64,000 nt of DNA, taken from contig SFGJ01000003.1 in assembly GCA_004557655.1 (NCBI GenBank), positions 74,391 to 138,390 on the forward strand, written 5' to 3'. The translations under genes were made by a program, and so were the position numbers. This document shows, piece by piece, positions 50,147 to 60,246 of the stretch; within the stretch, counting starts at the first letter, position 1, and every line of letters begins with the position of its first letter. The notes below the pieces were generated by a model that saw only the letters and a program-made list of their open reading frames with translations, was not told where the DNA came from and searched no databases. This DNA is from Clostridiales bacterium (lineage in GTDB: Bacteria; Bacillota; Clostridia; Oscillospirales; Oscillospiraceae).

Positions 50147-50923
50147 ATGTTCACACCACAGGAAGTTTCCGAGAAAACATTCCCTAAGTCCGCGTCCTTT
50201 TCCAGCGGCTACAACATGGCCTCAGTGGATGAGTTTCTGGATGCGCTGACCGAGGATTATACGGCGCTGTACAAGGAAAATGCCGCGCTGAAAACCAAGC
50301 TGAAGATCCTGGCGGAGAAGATGGAGGAGTACCGCGCCACGGAAGATGCCATGCGCTCTACGCTGCTGGCTGCCCAGAAGATGGCCGCAGCCATGACCGA
50401 GGAGGCCAAGGAAACGAGCGAAAAAGTGCTGCAGGATGCCCGGCAGGAGAGCCAGCGTATGCTGGAGGAGGCGAAGAACTCCGCCGAGACCATCAACCGG
50501 GATCTTGCCTGGAAGACGGAGAATGCCCAGCGGAAATACAACGAGGCTAAGGCGTCCATGGAGGACTTCATTGCCAGAAACCTGGCCATGTGCCTGCAGC
50601 AGGTGGAGTATCTGGAGAGGCTGCCTCACAGTGAGCTGCCCGTGCAGGAGGAGGCTGCGGCCGCCCCTGCGGAGGAGGCTGTTTCCGCGGCCCCAGAGGA
50701 CGCTCCCACCGCAGAAGCTGTTTCCGCGGAGGAGTCTGCCGGGCCGGAGGACTCCGTCATGACCCAGGATACCGTCCGCATTATTGAAAAGGATATCCTG
50801 GCCGCCTATGAGGAGCAGACGAAGAAAGAAGAGCCGCTGCCGGCGGACACGGATTTCCGCTCCGAGTTCAAGCTGGACCTGGACGAGCTGAAGTTCGGCC
50901 GGAACTATGACCCCGGCAAGTAA
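50147..50923 (+). CDS. divIVA: DivIVA domain cell-division protein
   Basis: 258 residues. The N-terminal DivIVA core (SGYNMASVDEFLDALTEDYTALYKENAALKTK) is followed by a long coiled coil (to about 165) and an acidic Ala/Glu-rich tail. It binds curved membrane at poles and septa and positions division or wall-synthesis proteins. It follows sepF. The start follows ACGGAGGGATC. A terminator lies behind it. Confidence 0.92.
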   Translation: MFTPQEVSEKTFPKSASFSSGYNMASVDEFLDALTEDYTALYKENAALKTKLKILAEKMEEYRATEDAMRSTLLAAQKMAAAMTEEAKETSEKVLQDARQESQRMLEEAKNSAETINRDLAWKTENAQRKYNEAKASMEDFIARNLAMCLQQVEYLERLPHSELPVQEEAAAAPAEEAVSAAPEDAPTAEAVSAEESAGPEDSVMTQDTVRIIEKDILAAYEEQTKKEEPLPADTDFRSEFKLDLDELKFGRNYDPGK

Positions 50924-50938
50924 TACACGGGAAAAGGC

Positions 50939-50977
50939 AAAACGCAGGGGCTTGCATAGCTGCCTCTGCGTTTTCTT
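50939..50977 (+). terminator. Terminator of the sepF-divIVA cluster
   Basis: A stem AAAACGCAG (50939-50947) with CTGCGTTTT (50966-50974), further inner pairing and a T run. Confidence 0.8.
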
Positions 50978-51000
50978 CACCGATAAAAGGAGGCCGTTTC

Positions 51001-51879
51001 GTGGATAGACCCATCATTGCGCTGCTGTACGATTTTGACAAGACTCTCTGCACCACGGATATGGAGGACTACACCTTCATCCCCGCCCTGGGTTACCGTC
51101 CCGCCGAGTTCTGGAAGAAGGCCAATACCTTTGGCTACATCAACCGCATGGACGGACTGCTGGCCTATATGTATACCATGATCCAGGAATGCCGGCTGCA
51201 GAATATCCGGCTGGACCGCGAGTTTCTGGTGCGCTGCGGCCACGGCATTGAGCTGTTTCCCGGGGTGAAGGACTGGTTTGCCCGCATCAACGCCTTTGGC
51301 CGGAGCCAGGGGGTCAGCGTGGAGCATTATGTCATTTCCTCCGGCCTGCGGGAGATCATCGAGGGCAGCGGCATCAGCCATGAATTCAAGGAGATCTACG
51401 CCTGCGAATTCTTTTACAACGAGGAGGGCCTGGCTTCCTGGCCCAAGCTGGATGTCAACTTCACCAATAAGACCCAGTTTGTCTACCGCATCAACAAGGG
51501 TGTGCTGGATGTGTCTGACGACCGCACCCTCAATGCCTCCATGCCCGATGACAGCAAGCGCGTTCCCTTCACCAACATGATCTATATCGGTGACGGGCTC
51601 TCCGATGTGCCCTGCATGAAGATGATGCGCTCCTACGGCGGCGAAGCCATTGCCGTGTACCAGGAGGAGAATCGTCAGGGGGTGGAGGACCTGCTGAACA
51701 AGGGCCGGGTGGATTTCATCTTCCCGGCGGACTACCGTGCCGGCACGGCACTGGAGAGTACGGTGATGAACATCATCCGCAAAATGGCCATTGTGCATGC
51801 TCTTACGGAGGAGAATAGCCGCCAGCTTCGCCAGATCGGCCGGGGCGACCTGCCCTACCAGTCCTCCCTGTTCGAATGA
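51001..51879 (+). CDS. HAD superfamily hydrolase (phosphatase-like)
   Basis: 292 residues from GTG 51001 after AAAGGAGG. The HAD motifs are YDFDKTL (Asp nucleophile and acid), the Ser of HYVISSGLREII, a Lys (KTQFVYR region) and YIGDGLSDVPCMKMM (motif IV Asp pair). The insert places it near phosphoserine phosphatase-like HADs, but the substrate is unknown. It is separated from divIVA by a terminator and has no clear promoter of its own in the short gap. Confidence 0.85.
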   Translation: MDRPIIALLYDFDKTLCTTDMEDYTFIPALGYRPAEFWKKANTFGYINRMDGLLAYMYTMIQECRLQNIRLDREFLVRCGHGIELFPGVKDWFARINAFGRSQGVSVEHYVISSGLREIIEGSGISHEFKEIYACEFFYNEEGLASWPKLDVNFTNKTQFVYRINKGVLDVSDDRTLNASMPDDSKRVPFTNMIYIGDGLSDVPCMKMMRSYGGEAIAVYQEENRQGVEDLLNKGRVDFIFPADYRAGTALESTVMNIIRKMAIVHALTEENSRQLRQIGRGDLPYQSSLFE

Positions 51880-51890
51880 CGACGAATATA

Positions 51891-51927
51891 AAAGGCTCCC
51901 GGGGCATTCGCCTCGGGAGCCTTTTTC
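51891..51927. terminator. Bidirectional terminator between HAD and M23 genes
   Basis: An 11-bp stem (51891-51901 with 51914-51924) with A and T flanks. Confidence 0.9.
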
Positions 51928-51947
51928 GTTTTCAGAGCGGTCAGCGC

Positions 51948-53627
51948 TCAGGGCAGATAGTTCAGTGGATCCACGGCGGTGCCGTTGATATACACGCCGA
52001 AGTGGCAGTGGCTGCCGGAGCTGATGCCCGTTGAGCCCATATAGGCGATGAGCTCGCCCTTGTAAACATGGGTGCCGCTGCTCACCAAGAGGCTGCTGCA
52101 GTGGCCGTACAAGGTCTCCCTGCCGTTGCCATGATCAATGACGATCCGGTATCCCAGGCCGTTGGCCCAGCCGGAGGCCACCACGGTGCCGCCGTCGGCG
52201 GCATAAATATTGGTGCCGTAGGGCGCCGCGATATCCAGGGCGGAGTGGTAGGTAGAGGCGCCGATGATACCGGTCTGGCGGTAACCGAAGTAGGAGGTAA
52301 TAATACCGTAGCAGGGCCAGCGGAGCGAGCCCGTGGGTGCCCAGGAGGGCCTGGGCGCGGTGCCCCGCGCCTGCAGCTCGGGAACAGGCTGGCTCAGTGT
52401 CACGGCCGCCACCACATCCCGGTTCACTTCAGCACCGTTGACATAGGTGACATTGGCGGTGACATCCTCTTTGCCGTATACGCCGGACTTCAACACCCGA
52501 TAATCGCCTTGGTAGAGGGAGGAATCATCCTGATATTCCACGCTGTAGGCAACATCCCGCAGATAATTCTGCCGTTCTACATTCACTACGGTCAGATAGG
52601 GCACAGCGTTGCTGATGGTCAACGTATCACCTGCGTGGATCAGATCTGACTGATAGCCGGGGTTCAGCTTCAGCAGGCTGCTCACGCTCATCTTGTTATC
52701 CAGCGCGATATCGTACAAGGTATCGCCCTGACGCACGGTGTAAGTCACGGCGCCCTCTTTGGTAGCGTTGAGCTTTTCAGCGATATAGCCCAGATTCATC
52801 ATCAGTTTTGCGGGTACGTACTCCTGCCGGATATCAATTTTCTCCACAAAGTAGCAGTCCACGGTCTGATTCGTGATATAGCCGGTTTTGAGCTGGGCCA
52901 GCAGCTCTTCCAGCGCGCCCTCATACTCCGTGGCCGCCACAGGCTCGTCATCCACATACAGCACATAGCCGTAGGCAATGTCCCCCAACTGTTGGGAGAG
53001 CTTCTCCTCCAGCTTCTGCTGGGACTGGACCTTGCTGCGGGGAACGATACGGGTTTCCTGTGTCAGCAGGGAGGTGTCCACCGTATAGGTGATATAGCCC
53101 AGGGTTTTGCAGGTCAATTTCTCAACATTGGAGGCAGCCTGCAGCACGGATCGGCCGGAGGCCACGGTACCCAGGTTGATGCCGTCATAAGTCACGGACA
53201 CGCCCACGGTATACAGGCTCAGCACCACCGCAATTGCTGCCATCGCAACCGCGGAGCCCAAAAACAGAGCAGGGTGCAGCTTAATCCGCTCAAACACGGC
53301 CCTGCGTCGGCTGCCGGAGCGGATACTGCGCCTGCGAATGTGGTACAGCTGCTCCCGGATCTTGCTGGTGAACCGGGGGATATTGCCCCAGAAAAACAGC
53401 ACCAACTGGGCCAGTATATGATCCGACTCCGGAAAACGGCGGGCGAGTTTTTCCCGGCCCATATAGCGCAGAGCCTGCCGGGCCTGCTCAATCTTCCCCT
53501 TGATAAGATGCACCATCCGGCGCAGCAGCCCGGGCAGATCCGTGTACCGCTGCAGGAGATCCGGATGCTCGCCCAGATACCAGAGTATTCCCTTCGGCGC
53601 CTTGCTGCGCCGTTTCTGACTGTCCAT
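51948..53627 (-). CDS. M23 peptidase with LysM and G5 domains
   Basis: 559 residues. A basic cytoplasmic N-terminus (1-112), one membrane span (about 116-138), then extracellular parts: LysM (about 296-340, TYTVRQGDTLYDIALDNKMS), a G5 region (about 348-424) and the C-terminal M23 LytM peptidase. The peptidase has the HxxxD site in HSALDIAAPYG (about 461) and HCHF (about 541), so zinc ligands appear intact. It should cut cell-wall peptide bridges. It is divergent from an XRE gene with a shared promoter design. Confidence 0.92.
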   Translation of the reverse strand: MDSQKRRSKAPKGILWYLGEHPDLLQRYTDLPGLLRRMVHLIKGKIEQARQALRYMGREKLARRFPESDHILAQLVLFFWGNIPRFTSKIREQLYHIRRRSIRSGSRRRAVFERIKLHPALFLGSAVAMAAIAVVLSLYTVGVSVTYDGINLGTVASGRSVLQAASNVEKLTCKTLGYITYTVDTSLLTQETRIVPRSKVQSQQKLEEKLSQQLGDIAYGYVLYVDDEPVAATEYEGALEELLAQLKTGYITNQTVDCYFVEKIDIRQEYVPAKLMMNLGYIAEKLNATKEGAVTYTVRQGDTLYDIALDNKMSVSSLLKLNPGYQSDLIHAGDTLTISNAVPYLTVVNVERQNYLRDVAYSVEYQDDSSLYQGDYRVLKSGVYGKEDVTANVTYVNGAEVNRDVVAAVTLSQPVPELQARGTAPRPSWAPTGSLRWPCYGIITSYFGYRQTGIIGASTYHSALDIAAPYGTNIYAADGGTVVASGWANGLGYRIVIDHGNGRETLYGHCSSLLVSSGTHVYKGELIAYMGSTGISSGSHCHFGVYINGTAVDPLNYLP

Positions 53628-53667
53628 AACAAATCCATCCTAAAGGTTACAAAATAGTTACAAAGTA

Positions 53668-53696
53668 ATCATACCGCATTTTAGCCCCTTCGTCAA
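53668..53696 (-). promoter_or_regulatory. Promoter of the M23 peptidase gene
   Basis: Minus strand TTGACG (53691-53696), 17 bases, TATGAT (53668-53673). Confidence 0.8.
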
Positions 53697-53749
53697 GGAG
53701 AAACCGATGGAAAATCCACCTTTTTTGCAAAAGAAAACAGAAAAAGTCG

Positions 53750-53778
53750 TTTACAATTCGTATAAAATGCGGTATAAT
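53750..53778 (+). promoter_or_regulatory. Promoter of the XRE-lepA-def unit
   Basis: TTTACA (53750-53755), 17 bases, TATAAT (53773-53778), 40 bases before the XRE start. Confidence 0.85.
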
Positions 53779-53817
53779 TTACTTCCTGTATAAGAGTAGG
53801 AGAGGACGGAACACTCT

Positions 53818-54477
53818 ATGGCGACTGATTTTTCCAGGACCCTGAGCCTGTTGCGGCAGGAGCGGGGCATTTCCCAGCGCAAGGCGGCAGCCCAGCTGGG
53901 CATTTCTCAGGCCCTGCTGAGCCATTATGAAAACGGCATCCGTGAGCCGGGTCTTGCCTTTGTGGTGAAGGCGTGCGACTATTACCATGTGTCGGCGGAT
54001 TATCTGCTGGGCCGCACCCTGAGCCGGGATGGGGCCATCATAGTGGCTGACGACCTGTACGACTCCACGGACGAAAAGAGCAACCTCCGGGGCAGCATCA
54101 TGGCCACCCTGCAGAAGAAGCTGGTGGTGAACACCGCCAATGTTCTCTTTGACCTGCTGGGCAAGATGGGCAGCCGCGGCGCGATTACTGCCGCCGGGGA
54201 CTATCTCAGCGGCGCGCTTTACCTGCTGCTGCGGCATTTGTATCGCCGGGGCCGGGGCAACGAGGAGCTGTTCGGCGTAGAGGCCGGGATCTTTGATGCC
54301 GGGGCGGTGGAGGCGGATATGGCCGCCAGCCGGGTGCGGTATCAGCGGGCGCTGTATGACGAGGATTGTCGATGCCCCGCTATCACGGCGGAGGCTCTGA
54401 CGGCCTATCCGGGACTTGGGCAGAGCGTGGCTCAGGTGGTACATAACACCGACGAGCGCTGCAAAAAGCTGGGATAA
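53818..54477 (+). CDS. XRE-family transcriptional regulator
   Basis: 219 residues. The N-terminal HTH_3 domain (about 8-63) has LRQERGISQRKAAAQLGISQ and ENGIREPGLAFVVKACDYYHVSADYLLG. The C-terminal 150 residues are helical with no recognised domain (AGDYLSGALYLLLRHLYRRGRG). It is probably a repressor, perhaps of its own and the divergent peptidase promoter. lepA follows after 38 bases on the same strand. Confidence 0.85.
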   Translation: MATDFSRTLSLLRQERGISQRKAAAQLGISQALLSHYENGIREPGLAFVVKACDYYHVSADYLLGRTLSRDGAIIVADDLYDSTDEKSNLRGSIMATLQKKLVVNTANVLFDLLGKMGSRGAITAAGDYLSGALYLLLRHLYRRGRGNEELFGVEAGIFDAGAVEADMAASRVRYQRALYDEDCRCPAITAEALTAYPGLGQSVAQVVHNTDERCKKLG

Positions 54478-54515
54478 ATACAAACACTTTTCCATTATAT
54501 CGGAGGATTCAATCT

Positions 54516-56324
<1,809 letters not shown>

Positions 56325-56379
56325 AATCCGTAGTAAACTATTTACAATATTTCCGCGCAAGCGTGAGAGGAGAATATCA

Positions 56380-56850
56380 ATGAAGCGTGAAGTTTTACTT
56401 TTGGGCGATCCGGCCTTGTATGAGGTCAGCACCGCCGTCACCCGCGAGGAGCTGGAGGCGCTGCGGCCGGATATTGAGGATATGTTCGAGTGCCTGCAGG
56501 ATGCCGGCTTCGGCCACGGCATCTCCGCCCCCCAGATCGGCATCAAGAAACGCCTTATCTGCTTGGATCTGGACGGCGTGCGACGGGTCATCGTGAACCC
56601 CACGCTGGAGCTTGTGGGCAGCGAGATGATGGAGCTGATGGACGACTGCCTGTGCTTCCCGGGACTGCTGGTGAAGGTGCAGCGCAACCGCCGCTGCATC
56701 GTCCGCTATAGGGACGAGAACTGGCAGGTGCAGGAGCTGCTGTGCGAGGACTATCTCTCCGAGCTGATCCAGCACGAGTATGACCATCTCAACGGCGTTC
56801 TGGCTACCATGCGCGCCGTGGACGGCAAGGCTTTCGTGATGAAGAAGTAA
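56380..56850 (+). CDS. def: Peptide deformylase
   Basis: 156 residues. Motif 1 GISAPQIGI and motif 3 HEYDH (132-136) are canonical; motif 2 reads DDCLCFPG where most enzymes have EGCLSxPG, keeping the metal-binding Cys. It removes the N-formyl group from new proteins. AGAGGAG precedes the start. The altered motif 2 also occurs in other clostridial deformylases, so activity is likely. Confidence 0.9.
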   Translation: MKREVLLLGDPALYEVSTAVTREELEALRPDIEDMFECLQDAGFGHGISAPQIGIKKRLICLDLDGVRRVIVNPTLELVGSEMMELMDDCLCFPGLLVKVQRNRRCIVRYRDENWQVQELLCEDYLSELIQHEYDHLNGVLATMRAVDGKAFVMKK

Positions 56851-56856
56851 AAGAGT

Positions 56857-56890
56857 AAAGCCGTGGGAGCGTTGCCTCCCACGGCTTTTT
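56857..56890 (+). terminator. Terminator of def
   Basis: A 12-bp stem (56857-56868 with 56877-56888) with a T run. Confidence 0.9.
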
Positions 56891-56895
56891 GACGC

Positions 56896-56932
56896 AAAGA
56901 CACCGGCGGGTCAAACCCACCGGTGTCTTTTT
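56896..56932 (-). terminator. Terminator of butyrate kinase
   Basis: An 11-bp stem (56896-56906 with 56920-56930) with A and T flanks lies next to the butyrate kinase stop. Confidence 0.85.
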
Positions 56933-56939
56933 TGCAAAA

Positions 56940-58004
56940 TCAATACTTCCGGGCCTCCTCCTCGCCCTTGAGCACCCGAAGGGCAGCCTGGGCCAGAGCC
57001 AGCAGCTCGTCCTCGCCGGGATAGACGGTGACGGGGGCGATCCACTCCACCATATCCTTCAGGGCCTGGACGGTCTCCTTGCCGTAGGCAATGCCGCCGG
57101 TGAGAATGATCTGATCCACCTGGCCGTGCATGGCGGCGGCCATAGCGCCGATCTCCTTGCCGATCTGATAGTGGAAGGCGTCGATGACCTCGGCTACCTT
57201 GGCATCGGTCTCGGCCATCTTCAGCAGGTCACGCATATCGGTGCTGCCGGCATAGGCCACCAGACCGCCGCGGCCCACGAACATCTTCCGCAGCTCCTCT
57301 TCGGTATACTTGCCGGAGAAGCACAGCTTCATCACGGCGTCGGTGGGCAGGGAGCCGGCGCGCTCGGGGGAGAAGGGACCCTCACCGTCCAGGGCGTTCT
57401 CGGTATCCACAACATTGCCCTTAACATGGGCACCCACGGACACGCCGCCGCCCATATGGCACACGATCAGATTCAGATCCTCGTACTTCTTACCCACTTC
57501 CTTGGCGTAGCGCTTGGCGACGGCCTTCTGGTTCAGGGCGTGGAACTTGCTGACACGGGGGATCAGGGGATGGCCGGAATAGCGGGCAATGTCCTGCATC
57601 TCGTCCACCACGGGGGGATCCGCGATAAAGGAGGGCACGCCCAGCTCGTCGCCGATCTCCCGGGCGATAAGGCCGCCCAGATTGCAGGCGTGCTGACCCT
57701 GCACACCGGCCACGCAGTCGGCCAGCAGAGCGTCGGAGGTGGCATAGGTGCCGCCGTGAATGGGTTTGACCAAACCTCCCCGGGCGCAGACGGCCGTCAG
57801 CCTCCCGGTGTCAAAGCTGTTCTCCCGCAGAGCCTCCATCACCAGCTCCTTGCGCCACTCCTTCTGATCGGGAATGGAGGCAAACTTGGCGATCTCCTGG
57901 GCAGGATGCCGCAGAGTCTTGTCAAAGAGCAGGGTGTCGTCCTCAAACACACCGATCTTTGTGGAGGTGGAGCCGGGATTAATAACAAGAATGTAGTTGG
58001 ACAT
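56940..58004 (-). CDS. buk: Butyrate kinase
   Basis: 354 residues of the ASKHA acetate/butyrate kinase family. INPGSTSTKIGVFED is the phosphate motif, HMGGGVSVGAH and the FSPERAGSLPTDAV segment are typical of butyrate rather than acetate kinase. It makes ATP and butyrate from butyryl phosphate. The partner phosphotransbutyrylase gene is not next to it. AGGAGGA precedes the start. Confidence 0.93.
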   Translation of the reverse strand: MSNYILVINPGSTSTKIGVFEDDTLLFDKTLRHPAQEIAKFASIPDQKEWRKELVMEALRENSFDTGRLTAVCARGGLVKPIHGGTYATSDALLADCVAGVQGQHACNLGGLIAREIGDELGVPSFIADPPVVDEMQDIARYSGHPLIPRVSKFHALNQKAVAKRYAKEVGKKYEDLNLIVCHMGGGVSVGAHVKGNVVDTENALDGEGPFSPERAGSLPTDAVMKLCFSGKYTEEELRKMFVGRGGLVAYAGSTDMRDLLKMAETDAKVAEVIDAFHYQIGKEIGAMAAAMHGQVDQIILTGGIAYGKETVQALKDMVEWIAPVTVYPGEDELLALAQAALRVLKGEEEARKY

Positions 58005-58072
58005 GATTGCTTCCTCCTGGATATTTGATGTAATAATAAAAGAATTGGAACTCTTTTGATCAAATTAAACCT

Positions 58073-58101
58073 ATTATACACCACAGCTTGCGCATATGCA
58101 A
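58073..58101 (-). promoter_or_regulatory. Promoter of buk
   Basis: Minus strand TTGCAT (58096-58101), 17 bases, TATAAT (58073-58078). Confidence 0.85.
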
Positions 58102-58137
58102 ATCGTTTTTGACCAAAAAGCCGGGTTTTCTGCGGCT

Positions 58138-58998
58138 TTATACCTTTTCTGGAGGATAAATCTCCTCCAGCCGGGCTACAAGCTCTGCCACGGCATCCTC
58201 CCGGCAGTCCCGCAGCAATTGGACCCCCGGGGTCTGCCGTACCGCTTCAACGGCATTTCGCGGCGCAAAGGCGTGGGAGGCAAAGCGCAGCATTGGGATG
58301 TCGTTGAGGTGGTCGCCCACACAGCACACATTCTCTTGCCGGATGTGCAGGTGCTCTGCCAGCCTCCGGATCATACCTCCCTTGGTGGCGCCCTTGGCGG
58401 TGATCTCCAGGAAAAACTTCCCCGATTTCACGATCTCAAATTCCCCGGCCCAGGGCTGACTGCGCACATACTGTTCCAGGGCTTCACCCCGTTGTCCGGT
58501 CTCCTCGAACAGCACCTTGCTGATGGGCGTGGGGACCTGCATAATGGAAGTGAGCTCCACGGCTGTGGAGTTTGTCAGGCGCATATGGTTGCGTGTCAAC
58601 TCGTTGGGGTGCAGGATATGAATATCACTGCCCTCGTGGTATATTTCGCAAGTGAGACCGGAGAAGACCTCCTCCACCGGAGCCAGCTTCGCCCGAATAT
58701 CGTCGGGCAGAAAGGCCGTGACCATATACTCCTTCCGGGCAAAATCATAGATGGCTGCCCCATTGAAGAGAATGGTGGGCCCGTTCATGGGCAGGGTGGG
58801 AGCAATGGGGGCAAAGCTGGGCAGGGCCCGGCCCGTAGCCACGGAAAATATGCCTCCCTCGGCCATAAAGTATTCGATGGCCTCCCGATTTTCGCGGGAA
58901 AGCGGCGGCAAAACGCCGCCGCTTAAAAGCACATCTTCGGTATAGACCAGGGTGTTGTCAAAATCGCTGGCCAGAAGCACGCCGTCAAATCTTCCCAC
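58138..58998 (-). CDS. Cof-type HAD family phosphatase
   Basis: 286 residues from GTG 58998, with GAGG ahead inside the end of the ricT gene. Motif I DFDNT, the ATGRAL region, the C2-type cap and motif IV VGDHLNDIPMLRFA (Asp pair) mark a Cof-like HAD phosphatase of sugar phosphates or FMN. It is the last gene of the holB-ricT unit, three bases past the ricT stop. Confidence 0.88.
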   Translation of the reverse strand: MGRFDGVLLASDFDNTLVYTEDVLLSGGVLPPLSRENREAIEYFMAEGGIFSVATGRALPSFAPIAPTLPMNGPTILFNGAAIYDFARKEYMVTAFLPDDIRAKLAPVEEVFSGLTCEIYHEGSDIHILHPNELTRNHMRLTNSTAVELTSIMQVPTPISKVLFEETGQRGEALEQYVRSQPWAGEFEIVKSGKFFLEITAKGATKGGMIRRLAEHLHIRQENVCCVGDHLNDIPMLRFASHAFAPRNAVEAVRQTPGVQLLRDCREDAVAELVARLEEIYPPEKV

Positions 58999-59001
58999 AG
59001 C

Positions 59002-60246
59002 TTATGCCTCCGTCTTGCCGCCGCCGCGCCTGCTGTGCCGCCGTCCGCCCCGGTGCCGGGGCTTCTTGGCCGGCGCGTCTGCGGCGATGGGTTGGGCCTT
59101 GGGCTGCTGGGTTGACGGAGATACGGCACCCTCGGGCTTTTTGCCGCCCCTGCGGCGGCTCGAGCGTGATTTTTCGGGTTTGTCCTTCTTTTCGGGCTGC
59201 CCCGCGGTTTTCTTCTCGGCGCCGCTCTCCTCGCCGGAGCGACCTCCGCCTCTGCGCCGGCGGCTGCGGGAGGGCCGTCCGCCCTCTTTCCTTTCGTCGA
59301 GACCGGAAGCCACGGGTTCCGGTGTGGTGAACCTGAAATCCGACACCACGGCGGGGAACTCCTCGGCCTCCTCCGGGGTCACCACCCGGCGGGCTGGCCG
59401 CTCCTCCGGCACCTCGATGCCGTCCCGGCTCCCCTTGCCATTGCGCAGCACGCACACCTCGCAGTTGTGATAGCACCGGGGACTGTCGGGCTGACTGTCC
59501 AGCCGCACGGTGACCTGCTCCTTCAGCAGATTCACGGCGCTGACATTACCCGGTCCGTCGGGGGTCTGGACAAAGGACTCATTCTTGGGCATACGCCGCA
59601 CGGCATCCTCATAGGCGTCCTGCTCATATTTCAGGCAGCACATGAGCCGTCCGCAGGTGCCGGAAATTTTTGTGGGGTTCAGGGACAGATTCTGGGTCTT
59701 GGCCATTTTGATGGACACCGGAATAAAATCGTCTAAAAACTGGCTGCAGCAAAACGGCCTGCCGCAGATGCCCAGACCGCCCAGCATCTTGGCCTCGTCC
59801 CGCACGCCGATCTGCCGCAGCTCGATGCGGGCGTGGAAGGCGGAGGCCAGGTCCTTCACCAGCTCCCGGAAATCCACCCGCCCGTCGGCGGTGAAGAAGA
59901 ACAGAATCTTATTGCCGTCAAAGGAACACTCCACCCGCACCAGCTTCATGTCCAGCCCGTGCTGGGCGATCTTCTTCTGGCACACGGCAAAGGCGTCCTT
60001 CTCCTTTTCCCGGGAAAGCTGCAGGCTGCGCCTGTCATTCTCTGTGGCCAGCCGCAGCACCCTGCGCAGGGGCTCCACCACCTGATGCTCCTCCACCGAA
60101 TGATTGCCCTCGGTGCAGGTGACATACTCCGGCCCCTGGGCCGTTTCCACGATCAGGTCCTGACCGGCACTGATGTCCAGTTGGCCGGGGCTGAAATAGT
60201 AATTCTTGCACCCGCTGCGAAAGCGGACGCTGACAACTTCTGTCAT
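59002..60246 (-). CDS. ricT: RicT/YaaT (PSP1 domain) protein with long basic tail
   Basis: 414 residues. The PSP1 core (to about 265) contains GLGICGRPFCCSQFL and GTCGRLMCCLKYE, the Cys set of the RicT subunit of the Y-complex, which binds an iron-sulfur cluster and supports RNA maturation and sporulation. The last 130 residues are an Arg/Lys/Gly/Pro-rich tail absent from B. subtilis-type RicT. ATG 60246 overlaps the holB stop (ATGA). Confidence 0.92.
   Translation of the reverse strand: MTEVVSVRFRSGCKNYYFSPGQLDISAGQDLIVETAQGPEYVTCTEGNHSVEEHQVVEPLRRVLRLATENDRRSLQLSREKEKDAFAVCQKKIAQHGLDMKLVRVECSFDGNKILFFFTADGRVDFRELVKDLASAFHARIELRQIGVRDEAKMLGGLGICGRPFCCSQFLDDFIPVSIKMAKTQNLSLNPTKISGTCGRLMCCLKYEQDAYEDAVRRMPKNESFVQTPDGPGNVSAVNLLKEQVTVRLDSQPDSPRCYHNCEVCVLRNGKGSRDGIEVPEERPARRVVTPEEAEEFPAVVSDFRFTTPEPVASGLDERKEGGRPSRSRRRRGGGRSGEESGAEKKTAGQPEKKDKPEKSRSSRRRGGKKPEGAVSPSTQQPKAQPIAADAPAKKPRHRGGRRHSRRGGGKTEA

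Larger units (their letters stand above)
53667..53779. promoter_or_regulatory. Inverted 17-base copies over divergent promoters
   Basis: The 17-base block TAAAATGCGGTATRATT occurs on each strand (minus strand 53667-53683, plus strand 53763-53779), 16 of 17 bases equal. Each copy covers the end of the spacer and the -10 of its promoter. This suggests joint regulation of the peptidase and XRE genes. Confidence 0.65.
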
